64,000 nucleotides of DNA from JASLBX01 sp036374175 (GTDB lineage: Bacteria; Actinomycetota; Actinomycetes; Jiangellales; Jiangellaceae): positions 1 to 64,000 of the forward strand of contig DASUUH010000095.1 of NCBI GenBank assembly GCA_036374175.1. The letters are read 5' to 3'. Below, piece after piece: positions 17,584-24,776 of the stretch. The position numbers and the translations under genes were made by a program. A model generated the notes under the pieces. That model did no database searches. It was not told the DNA's origin and saw nothing but the letters and a program-made list of their open reading frames with translations. The first letter of the stretch is position 1; every line of letters starts with the position of its first letter.

Positions 17584-18048
17584 CTACGCGAAGCCTTGGC
17601 CGGTCGACCAAGTCCTGCGTTTGCGGCGCCACAGGGGAGAGTCTGGATCCGGTGGCATGGGGTCATAGCGGAACTGTTGGACACGGACCGCCCACTGACT
17701 CAATGCGCGCTTCGCGTCGCGGTAGGCACGCTCGCCGTGGTACGTCTCTGGTGGCCGCGCCAGTCCGTACTGGTCACCCCACCACTCCCCGAACTTCGGG
17801 TCAATGATCAAGTCCAGGTGAGCTGGGAACATCCTGTCTCCACCGTCGCGCGTGTCGTCCCAGACCGCCAGCGGCTGCACGACGGCGCCGTCCTTGTCGG
17901 CCGCGACGAGGACGAGATCGGCCACGTGGAGCACACGCCGCCGGATCGCCCGGACGAGGCCCAGAATCGAGGCAACCGTCACGAACGGCGGCGGCAGTGG
18001 CGGTGGTTCGACGCCTGCGGCCGGTGTCCCTACCGGCTGGTCTGCCAT
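17584..18048 (-). CDS. Conserved hypothetical protein
   Basis: A protein of about 154 residues that I cannot assign. It has a proline-rich N-terminus, a hydrophobic stretch FVTVASILGLVRAIRRRVL, and a polar C-terminal half containing many tryptophans and aromatic residues (FGEWWGDQYGLARPPETY). It might be peripheral to the membrane. ATG 18048 is preferred since a longer frame would run into the family B repeat at 18100. It lies 11 bases upstream of the CapA-like gene and probably shares its transcript. Confidence 0.55.
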   Translation of the reverse strand: MADQPVGTPAAGVEPPPLPPPFVTVASILGLVRAIRRRVLHVADLVLVAADKDGAVVQPLAVWDDTRDGGDRMFPAHLDLIIDPKFGEWWGDQYGLARPPETYHGERAYRDAKRALSQWAVRVQQFRYDPMPPDPDSPLWRRKRRTWSTGQGFA

Positions 18049-18099
18049 CGTTGCTGAGCACCCCGGCGCCGCCGTGTGTAATGCCGTTGAGTTTCGGGC

Positions 18100-18234
18100 G
18101 GCTTTGCAGTGCACCTCTATGCGAAGTGCGGCACGCCATTTGTAGCGTCAGTTCCGACCAGAGTCGATGGGCCTTGCCATAGCTCGGTGTCTCTCGACCC
18201 GCACGCGCTTCCTGTAGGGGTGCAGTGCAAAGCC
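18100..18234. repeat. Terminal-inverted-repeat element, family B, copy 1
   Basis: A 135-base stretch bounded by GGCTTTGCAGTGCACCTCTA on the left and, inverted, by CTGTAGGGGTGCAGTGCAAAGCC preceded by GCGCTTC on the right. The ends match those of the copy at 24237-24355 while the cores differ. It fills the divergent region between the hypothetical gene ending upstream at 18048 and the secreted protein gene at 18407. It encodes no protein; a miniature transposon-like element or a structured repeat are both possible. Confidence 0.8.
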
Positions 18235-18331
18235 GTGAAAGCAGTGCCGCGACTTAGGCCACCGGAAGGCATTAGATGCAACTCCGTACGACAACCCACG
18301 GCTGGGATCGGTCGACCGCATCATTGAGGTA

Positions 18332-18397
18332 TTGACAATCGCGATCTTTCTGGCACCGTACAAAACAGATTAGTTTGAGCTATCGGTAGGTAGGAGG
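18332..18397 (+). promoter_or_regulatory. Candidate promoter and ribosome site of the secreted protein gene
   Basis: A TTGACA hexamer at 18332-18337 lies in an unusually AT-rich stretch, followed by TACAAA at 18359; the spacing (21) is longer than ideal, so the -10 is uncertain. A strong AGGAGG at 18392-18397 sits nine bases before the ATG at 18407. Confidence 0.35.
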
Positions 18398-18406
18398 ACG
18401 AACCGG

Positions 18407-18886
18407 ATGAAGCGCCTCATCGCTGCCACTATCGCCGTGCTCGGCCTGATCGCCGGGGCGGCGTTGCCAGCGTCAGCCGGAGGGAACTCCACGTTGCCAG
18501 ACAGCTCCGAGAGCCGGTTCAGCCTGCTCGCAGGTCCGTGCGGGTCGTCGTACTCGCACATCGGGCACTACGCGATCCCCGCGTCCGGCACGGCGTATGC
18601 ACACATGGACGTCTACTGGTCCGCCACCACGAAGCGGAATTGCCTGGTCGTCAACCACGCCGGCCCCACCTACGGCGTGTCGTTGTACACGGAGGCGAAG
18701 ATTCGTCCGAGCGGTGCCAGTTGGCCCAGCTGCCCGTCGAGCGTTGGGTGCGATGGCGGCTTCTACAGCTACTACGCCGGGCCGGTGTATACGCCGTCCG
18801 GGGTCGACATGACCAAGCGGTGCATAGACATCAGCGGCTGGATCGACTGGCGCAACCGGACGCTCACCAAGCGACACTGCGGCTGA
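18407..18886 (+). CDS. Small secreted protein, cysteine-rich
   Basis: A 159-residue protein of no family that I recognise. It begins with a clear Sec signal peptide (KRLIAATIAVLGLIAGAALP, cleavage probably after ASA near residue 24). The mature part of about 135 residues has six cysteines, enough for three disulfides, and is rich in Ser, Tyr, Gly and Thr with a beta-strand pattern. It would be released outside the cell. The ribosome site is strong, implying good expression. It is alone, next to a family B repeat, and may be accessory. Confidence 0.75.
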   Translation: MKRLIAATIAVLGLIAGAALPASAGGNSTLPDSSESRFSLLAGPCGSSYSHIGHYAIPASGTAYAHMDVYWSATTKRNCLVVNHAGPTYGVSLYTEAKIRPSGASWPSCPSSVGCDGGFYSYYAGPVYTPSGVDMTKRCIDISGWIDWRNRTLTKRHCG

Positions 18887-18913
18887 GCCGGAGTGGCAGC
18901 GCGGCCATCCCGC

Positions 18914-19837
18914 TCAGACGCCCATCGGGTGCCAGACGGTCTTCGTCTCCAAGAAGGCGGTGATGCGGTCGAGGCCGGGTTGCTTCGTCCAGTCCGGCTC
19001 GGTGGCCGGCGCGCGAACGACTCGCTTGAGGTTCTCGGCGGCGGCGAGCTCGAGTTCGGTGGCGTGCTCGGTGTCCCCAGCGGCGCCGGCCAGGTCAATT
19101 GCGTTGACGTCCATATGGGCGGCGAGCCACGGCGCGGTGTCCCCGACGCGTCCGGTCAGGATGTTGACCACGCCACCGGGTACGTCGGACGTCGCCAGTA
19201 CCTCACTGAGCGTGATGGCCGGCAGCGGACGCTCGTACGACGACGTCACGACGGCCGCGTTGCCGCCGACGACCACGGGCGCCAGCACCGATACCAGCCC
19301 GAGCAGCGACGACTTCTGTGGCGCGAGAACGGCCACAACTCCAGTCGGCTCCGGGATGGAGAAATCGAAGTACGGCCCGGCGACCGGGTTAGTCGACCCC
19401 ACGACTTGGGCGAGCTTGTCCGCCCACCCCGCGTACCAGACCCAGCGGTCGATGGCCTCATCGACGACCTTCTCGGCGCGCGGACGAGAAATGCCCTCAC
19501 CGGCGACGACTTCGTCGATGAACTGGGCACGCCGTCCCTCCATCACCTCGGCCACGCGGTACAGCACCTGACCGCGGTTGTATGCAGTCGTACCGGACCA
19601 ACCGGGGTACGCCTTGCGAGCTGCGACGACTGCGTCACGCGCGTCCTTGCGGGAGGCCCAGGCCGCGTTGGCCAGAAATCGGCCCTTGCTGTCGGTGACC
19701 TCGTACGAGCGGCCGGATTCCGAACGGGGAAACTTGCCACCGATATAGAGCTTGTAGGTCTTCTTCACCGCCAGCCGTGCAGGCCCGGGATCACGCTCGG
19801 CTCGCTCGTGCCCTCGGCGCTTCGCCGTATCAGTCAT
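18914..19837 (-). CDS. Aldehyde dehydrogenase-like protein lacking catalytic residues
   Basis: A 307-residue homologue of the N-terminal two-thirds of aldehyde dehydrogenases (usual length 480). The coenzyme-binding half is recognisable (YKLYIGGKFPRSESGRSYEV, then EPTGVVAVLAPQKSSLLGLV, VPGGVVNILTGRVGD), but the conserved PWN asparagine is replaced and the frame ends before the catalytic cysteine and the EIFGPV segment. It should be inactive as an enzyme. Its ATG overlaps the stop of the complete paralogue upstream (ATGA), so both are co-translated; a structural or regulatory partner role in a hetero-oligomer is plausible. The C-terminus is a normal stop, not an obvious frameshift. Confidence 0.82.
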   Translation of the reverse strand: MTDTAKRRGHERAERDPGPARLAVKKTYKLYIGGKFPRSESGRSYEVTDSKGRFLANAAWASRKDARDAVVAARKAYPGWSGTTAYNRGQVLYRVAEVMEGRRAQFIDEVVAGEGISRPRAEKVVDEAIDRWVWYAGWADKLAQVVGSTNPVAGPYFDFSIPEPTGVVAVLAPQKSSLLGLVSVLAPVVVGGNAAVVTSSYERPLPAITLSEVLATSDVPGGVVNILTGRVGDTAPWLAAHMDVNAIDLAGAAGDTEHATELELAAAENLKRVVRAPATEPDWTKQPGLDRITAFLETKTVWHPMGV

Positions 19838-21267
19838 CGCAGGTAGGCCTCCAGCCCGTGCCGGCCACCCTCGCGGCCGTATCCGCTCTCCTTGTAGCCG
19901 CCGAACGGGCTGGTCGGGTCGAACCGGTTGAACGTGTTCGCCCAGACCACGCCGGCCCGAAGCCGGCTCGACATCCACAGGATGCGCGAACCCTTCTCCG
20001 TCCACACGCCCGCCGACAACCCGTACGGCGTGTTGTTGGCCTTCTCCACGGCCTCCGCCGGCGTCCGGAAGGTCAGCACCGACAGCACCGGCCCGAAGAT
20101 CTCCTCACGGGCAATCCGGTGTGCCTGCGACACGCCGGTGAAGACGGTCGGCGGGAACCAGAAACCGCGATCGGGCAACTCGCACGGCGGCGACCAGCGC
20201 TCGGCGCCCTCGGCTTCGCCCACTTCGGACAGAGCCCGGATGCGAGCCAGTTGCTCGGCCGAGTTGATCGCGCCGATGTCGGTGTTCTTGTCCAGCGGGT
20301 CCCCGACGCGTAGCGTGCCGAGCCGTCGCTTGAGTGATGCCAGCACCTCGTCGTACGCCGACTCCTGGACGAGCAGCCGCGACCCCGCGCAGCACACGTG
20401 GCCCTGGTTGAAGAAGATCCCGTTGACGATTCCCTCGACGGCCTGATCGATCGGCGCGTCGTCGAACACGATGTTCGCTGCCTTGCCGCCCAACTCGAGG
20501 GTGGCCTTCTTGGCCGTCCCGGCGACCGAACGGGCGATCTGCTTGCCGACCTCCGTCGAGCCGGTGAACGCAACCTTGTCCACGTCCGGGTGCTCTACCA
20601 GCGCCCGTCCCGTCTCGCCGGCGCCGGTGACGATGTTGACAACGCCCGGCGGTAGGTCCGCCTGCTGGCAGATGTCCGCGAACACCAGCGCTGTCAACGG
20701 GGTGGTCTCGGCCGGCTTCAGGACGACGGTGTTGCCAGTCGCTAGCGCCGGTGCGATCTTCCAGGCCAGCATGAGCAGCGGGAAGTTCCAGGGAATCACC
20801 TGTCCGGCGACTCCGTGCGGGCGTGGATCTGTGCCCACCCCGGCGTACTCGAGCTTGTCGGCCCAGCCGGCGTAGTAGAAGAAGTGCGCGGCGACAAGGG
20901 GGATGTCGACGTCTCGCGATTCGCGGATCGGCTTGCCGTTGTCGATTGACTCCAGCACCGCGAGCTCGCGGGCGCGCTCCTGGATAATCCGGGCGATCCG
21001 GAACAGGTACTTTCCGCGGTCACGTCCGGACAGTCGGGACCAGACCTGCTCGTACGCCCGCCTGGCGGCCTTGACGGCAGCGTCGACGTCGGCCGGCCCC
21101 GCGGCCGTGACCTCGGAGAGAACCTCCTCCGAGGCCGGGTTGACGGTCTTGAACGGCGTGCCGTCTATCGGGTCGACGAACTCGCCGTCGATGAACAGTC
21201 CGTACGAACTCGCGATGTCGACGATGGCGCGCGACTCGGGTGCTGGCGCGTACTCGAATTTGGCCAT
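19834..21267 (-). CDS. Aldehyde dehydrogenase family protein
   Basis: A 477-residue NAD(P)-dependent dehydrogenase that oxidises an aldehyde to an acid. The catalytic cysteine is in FFNQGHVCCAGSRLL (near residue 285), the general-base glutamate in LELGGKAANIVFDDA, the coenzyme loop in FTGSTEVGKQIA, and the oxyanion asparagine in VIPWNFPLLM. It follows deoC by six bases. DeoC releases acetaldehyde from deoxyribose 5-phosphate, so acetaldehyde is the likely substrate; this is inferred from position. Confidence 0.9.
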   Translation of the reverse strand: MAKFEYAPAPESRAIVDIASSYGLFIDGEFVDPIDGTPFKTVNPASEEVLSEVTAAGPADVDAAVKAARRAYEQVWSRLSGRDRGKYLFRIARIIQERARELAVLESIDNGKPIRESRDVDIPLVAAHFFYYAGWADKLEYAGVGTDPRPHGVAGQVIPWNFPLLMLAWKIAPALATGNTVVLKPAETTPLTALVFADICQQADLPPGVVNIVTGAGETGRALVEHPDVDKVAFTGSTEVGKQIARSVAGTAKKATLELGGKAANIVFDDAPIDQAVEGIVNGIFFNQGHVCCAGSRLLVQESAYDEVLASLKRRLGTLRVGDPLDKNTDIGAINSAEQLARIRALSEVGEAEGAERWSPPCELPDRGFWFPPTVFTGVSQAHRIAREEIFGPVLSVLTFRTPAEAVEKANNTPYGLSAGVWTEKGSRILWMSSRLRAGVVWANTFNRFDPTSPFGGYKESGYGREGGRHGLEAYLR

Positions 21268-21273
21268 GGCAGA

Positions 21274-22287
21274 TCAGTCCAGGGTGAAATAGTCGGGACC
21301 GCCGTAGCGGCCGGTGGCCATCCGTTGCCGCTGCATGAGCAGGTCGTTGAGCAGGCTGGACGCTCCGATCCGGAACCAGTCCGGGTCCAACCAGTCCTCG
21401 CCGGCGGTCTCGTTGACGACCACGAGGTAGCGGATGGCGTCCTTGCTGGTCCGGATACCGCCGGCCGGCTTGACGCCAACCTGGCGACCGGTGGCGTCGC
21501 GGAAGTCGCGGACGGCCTCCAGCATGACGAGGGTGACCGGCAGGGTCGCGGCGGGCGACACCTTGCCGGTGCTGGTCTTGATGAAGTCGGCACCGGCCAG
21601 CACGGCCAGCCAGGACGCCCGCCTGACGTTGTCGTAGGTGGCCAGCTCGCCGGTCTCGAGGATGACCTTGAGGTGGGCGCTCTGTCCATCAGCGCCTCCG
21701 GCGCGGGCACACGCTTCCTTGATCTTGACGATCTCCTCGAAGACCTGCCCGTACCGCCCGGCCAGGAAGGCTCCGCGGTCGATGACCATGTCGACCTCGT
21801 CCGCGCCGGCGGCTATCGCGTCGCGAGTGTCGGCCAGCTTGACCTCAAGGCTCGTGCGTCCGGACGGGAAGCCGGTCGCCACGCTGGCGATGTGGATGTT
21901 GCTGCCGGCAAGTGCCTTGGCGGCCACACCCACCAGGTCCGGGTAGACGCACACGGCGGCGACCTGCGGGACGGACGGATCAGACGGGTCGGGACGCTGC
22001 GCCTTGGAACAGAGGGCACGGACCTTACCGGGTGTGTCTTGTCCCTCGAGCGTGGTCAGGTCGATCATGGAGATAGCCAAATCTATGGCCCACTTCTTGG
22101 CCGTCGTCTTGATCGATCGGGTCGACAGCATCGCCGCCCGCGCGTCGGCACCCACCTGATCCACTCCGGGCAGGCCGTGCAGGAATCTCCGCAGCGAGGT
22201 CTCCGAAGCGGTGATTTCGGAGAGGCGCGCGGCATCGAGCGCTTCAAGGACGGTCACACCATCGAGTGTAGGCGGTACGTACGGCAC
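21274..22287 (-). CDS. deoC: Deoxyribose-phosphate aldolase
   Basis: A 337-residue class I aldolase that splits 2-deoxyribose 5-phosphate into glyceraldehyde 3-phosphate and acetaldehyde. The Schiff-base lysine is in ADFIKTSTGKVSPAA (near residue 205) and a second active-site lysine is in VGVKPAGGIRTSKDA. It has about 80 extra N-terminal residues compared with the E. coli enzyme, as is usual for the longer branch. First gene of the deoC-ald-ald operon. Phosphohexomutase and PNP genes 6-9 kb away complete a nucleoside-degradation theme. Confidence 0.93.
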   Translation of the reverse strand: MPYVPPTLDGVTVLEALDAARLSEITASETSLRRFLHGLPGVDQVGADARAAMLSTRSIKTTAKKWAIDLAISMIDLTTLEGQDTPGKVRALCSKAQRPDPSDPSVPQVAAVCVYPDLVGVAAKALAGSNIHIASVATGFPSGRTSLEVKLADTRDAIAAGADEVDMVIDRGAFLAGRYGQVFEEIVKIKEACARAGGADGQSAHLKVILETGELATYDNVRRASWLAVLAGADFIKTSTGKVSPAATLPVTLVMLEAVRDFRDATGRQVGVKPAGGIRTSKDAIRYLVVVNETAGEDWLDPDWFRIGASSLLNDLLMQRQRMATGRYGGPDYFTLD

Positions 22288-22320
22288 GCCGGCATGTCCG
22301 CGATGGAGCCGGACGGACGG

Positions 22321-23571
22321 TCAGGAGACACGCTGCTCGGCCGCTGGCGACAGAGCCGCAGACAGGTCAGTACGCAGCGCGAACGGAAGGAATGCGGCGA
22401 GCATCACCACGGCCAGCACGGTCGCCGCCGCGAAGGCCGTCCTGACGTCCCACACCTCGGCGACGAGTCCGGCTGCTCCGGCCCCGACCGGCAGTGCGCC
22501 CCAGCTGACAACACGCGACGCCGAGTACACCCGGCCGAGAAGGTCCGCCGGTGTGAGGTTCTGCCGAATGGTGGCGACGAGTATCCGCCACACGCTCGCT
22601 CCCGCGCCCGCGACGACGACTCCGGTGGCGACGGCCCAAACATTCAGTCCAAGCGCGATCGGGGCCACGAACAGGACAGTCCCGACGCAGTCAGCGATCA
22701 GGAGCCTGGACGGTCCGACTCGCCGGCGGAGCGGATCGACGACGATGGAGGCCGCCAGGCCTCCTGCTGCCATTGCAGTGAGCATGACGCCGTACTGAGC
22801 CGGTGTGAGCCCGAGCGGGCCTGGCGCGACCACGTAGACGACAAGCAGCGCCAGTGCCGCGCCCCACACCAGGTTCATGGCCGCGGTGAACAAGGTGAGC
22901 GCACGAATGGTGGGTTGCCGCCAGGCGAACCGCAAGCCTGCGGTGAGGTCTGCTGCCAGGCGGTTGAGCTTCGTCCTCGACGGGCGGGCGTCGCGTCGCA
23001 CCACAAGCATTGTGATTCCGGCAATGGCGACGGCATAGAGCGCAGCGCTGGCGCCGGTGGCGAGCGCAAAAGCTACTCCGGTGAGCGCACCGGCCAACGG
23101 CGGTCCGGCGAGCTGATTGGTGACGTTGATCGTGGCTTCGATGCGGGCATTGGCCCTGGTGCGGTCGGGGGGCGCAACGACGAGCGGAACGGTTGCCGTC
23201 AGTGCGGTGTCCACGAGAGTCTCTGAGATTCCGAGGACGGCTGCGGTGACCAGGATGAGCGGCAGCGACAGGTTGCCGGTTGCCAGGCCGATCGTCACCA
23301 ATGCCAGCACGGCAGCGCGGGCCAGGTTGACGCCGGCCAGCAGAGTCCGGCGATCGGTCCGATCTACGATCCAGCCGGCCTGCAAGCCGAACACCGGCCA
23401 CGCGGCTGTCAGGACCACGGTGACGGCGGCAACACCGCCCGGCGACGCTCCGGTGGACAGTGCGAGAAGTGGCAGGACTAACAAAGCCATGCCGTCGGCC
23501 AGGTTGGCCGAACCAGTCGCCAACCACAGTCCATTGAACGACCGGCCCAGCGGGGCCACTGAACGCGCCAT
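22321..23571 (-). CDS. MFS transporter, EntS/multidrug exporter type
   Basis: A 416-residue, twelve-helix transporter. The loop between helices 2 and 3 reads GWIVDRTDRRTLLAG, a motif A variant seen in EntS and macrolide exporters, and the overall pattern (NGLWLATGSANLADGMALLV at the start) fits that branch. The exported compound is unknown. It is divergent from the CGNR regulator gene, with repeated sequences between them, which suggests that an inducing compound relieves repression of the exporter. Confidence 0.85.
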   Translation of the reverse strand: MARSVAPLGRSFNGLWLATGSANLADGMALLVLPLLALSTGASPGGVAAVTVVLTAAWPVFGLQAGWIVDRTDRRTLLAGVNLARAAVLALVTIGLATGNLSLPLILVTAAVLGISETLVDTALTATVPLVVAPPDRTRANARIEATINVTNQLAGPPLAGALTGVAFALATGASAALYAVAIAGITMLVVRRDARPSRTKLNRLAADLTAGLRFAWRQPTIRALTLFTAAMNLVWGAALALLVVYVVAPGPLGLTPAQYGVMLTAMAAGGLAASIVVDPLRRRVGPSRLLIADCVGTVLFVAPIALGLNVWAVATGVVVAGAGASVWRILVATIRQNLTPADLLGRVYSASRVVSWGALPVGAGAAGLVAEVWDVRTAFAAATVLAVVMLAAFLPFALRTDLSAALSPAAEQRVS

Positions 23572-23588
23572 CGGCCGAAACCCATCTT

Positions 23589-23652
23589 CTAACCAGTTAA
23601 GTGATTTTGATCGGTTAGGACTATCTCAGGAATCCCGCTAACCTGTCAAGTG
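23589..23652. promoter_or_regulatory. Repeated operator candidates between MFS and CGNR genes
   Basis: CTAACCAGTTAAGTG at 23589-23603 and CTAACCTGTCAAGTG at 23638-23652 are direct repeats (13 of 15 bases) spaced 49 bases apart. GGTTAG at 23613-23618 is an inverted copy of the CTAACC core. The block is AT-rich and lies between starts at 23571 and 23679, as expected for binding sites of the CGNR regulator. Confidence 0.55.
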
Positions 23653-23678
23653 CACATGAATGGTGAGAGGATCGGAGC

Positions 23679-24233
23679 GTGGTTGAGATCGAGATCGTCG
23701 GCAATGCTCTGTGCCTCGACTTCACCAACACAGTGAGCGCCCGGCCCGTGGCCCGGTGGGATGTGTTGGCAGCCGCCGACGATGCGGCAGACTGGGCGGC
23801 CGCTGTCGGCCACCCGCTCACCGCATTACCGGCGAACGTTTCGGCCGAGCTGGCCCGAACGCGGGAGTTCCGCGAGATCGTCTACCGCGTCTTCCGTCCT
23901 CTGGCGAACGGAGAGCGACCAGACGGGGACGACCTCGATGCGGTGATGCGCGAGTATGCCGACGCGGCCGCCGCCGGCTCGCTTCGGCCTGGCGGCAACA
24001 CGTACTCGCTGTCCTGGCCCGGCGGTCGCACCTTGCGCACGCTGCGCTGGGAGGTCGCCGTCTCATCGCTCGAGTTGCTCACTCGAGGCCCGCTCGACCG
24101 GCTGGGGGAGTGCCCGTCGTGCTCTTGGCTGTTTCTTGACACGAGCAAGAACGGGCGCCGCCGCTGGTGCAGCATGGCGACCTGCGGAAGCCGCGACAAG
24201 GCCCGCCGCTACTACGCTCGGCACTCGACCTGA
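23679..24233 (+). CDS. CGNR zinc-finger domain protein, probable transcriptional regulator
   Basis: A 184-residue protein of the ABATE plus CGNR-finger architecture. The N-terminal domain starts IVGNALCLDFTNTVSARPVA; the C-terminal finger is LGECPSCSWLFLDTSKNGRR followed by RWCSMATCGSRDKARRYYAR, with four cysteines for one zinc and a basic helix likely to contact DNA. Such proteins are thought to be stress-type or drug-responsive regulators. Divergence from an MFS exporter and the repeats in the gap make it the probable regulator of that exporter. Confidence 0.88.
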   Translation: MVEIEIVGNALCLDFTNTVSARPVARWDVLAAADDAADWAAAVGHPLTALPANVSAELARTREFREIVYRVFRPLANGERPDGDDLDAVMREYADAAAAGSLRPGGNTYSLSWPGGRTLRTLRWEVAVSSLELLTRGPLDRLGECPSCSWLFLDTSKNGRRRWCSMATCGSRDKARRYYARHST

Positions 24234-24236
24234 GCC

Positions 24237-24355
24237 GCCTTTGCAGTGCACACCTACGGGAAGCGCGGCGCCGCAGCCCAGGCCGCATCGTGCGCCAGTG
24301 ACCGGGAGACCGCCCACGAAACGAAGCGCTTCCTGTACGGGTGCAGTGCAAAGCC
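24237..24355. repeat. Terminal-inverted-repeat element, family B, copy 2
   Basis: A 119-base element beginning four bases after the CGNR gene stop. Left end GCCTTTGCAGTGCACACCTA followed by CGGGAAGCGC; right end GCGCTTCCTGTACGGGTGCA followed by GTGCAAAGCC. About 26 of 30 end positions are complementary. The ends match copy 1 at 18100-18234 but the cores do not. It adjoins a decayed gene (24467-24685), so the spot may be prone to rearrangement. Confidence 0.82.
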
Positions 24356-24466
24356 GCTAAAGACAAGGCCGCCGGCAGGGGAGGCTCGCGCGGCCGTCGC
24401 ACCGCACCGAGTCTCCGAGCCGTGTACCGCCTCGACCCCCCGCGTGACAGCAGCGACTCACGTCCC

Positions 24467-24685
24467 TCAGGCGCGAATCTCCTGCCGCAAAAAGGCCATG
24501 TAGGCCACCGTGAACAGCACCACGCACCCAGCGATCAGCGCAGTCACCTGTGGCCAGACCTCCAGCAGGCTTTGCCCCAACGACAGGGTGCTCGCCACGG
24601 CGCGGTCCACCTGCTTGGCGAACACCATCCCGACCGTGCGCACGCTCGGGTCGAGCAGCGCTGCCGTGCTGGCCTTCTTATCGGC
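24467..24685 (-). pseudogene. C-terminal remnant of an ABC-2 type permease
   Basis: Reading leftwards, an open stretch of 72 codons ends at the TGA at 24467-24469 and encodes DPSVRTVGMVFAKQVDRAVA, SLGQSLLEVWPQVTALIAG and VVLFTVAYMAFLRQEIRA. A final membrane helix closed by FLRQEIRA is the usual end of actinobacterial ABC-2 permeases (about 250 residues or more). The frame is closed by a stop at 24698-24700 and no start or ribosome site is evident, so this looks like the 3' fragment of a deleted gene. The rest of the permease and any partner ATPase are absent; the glyS promoter region abuts it. Confidence 0.7.
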
Positions 24686-24776
24686 GTATCAGCGAGCCAC
24701 CGCCTGCGTAGACTGGCACGCCGAGACAACGACCCGGCGTTATGCCGGCGGACGATTCGACCGAGGACTGCCACCC

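Noticed and set aside
17584..17632. Longer CapA-like start (GTG 17632) overlapping the upstream gene
   Set aside because: It would add 20 polar residues before the lipoprotein signal and lacks a ribosome site.
21325..23226. Long open frame of over 600 codons on the plus strand across deoC and the MFS exporter
   Set aside because: It lies opposite two well-supported genes, reads as low-complexity Arg/Gly/Asp sequence, and arises from high GC content.
24510..24776. Upstream extension of the glyS frame by 89 codons
   Set aside because: The added sequence is unlike any GlyRS and overlaps the permease remnant on the other strand; conserved GlyQ sequence starts at 24786.
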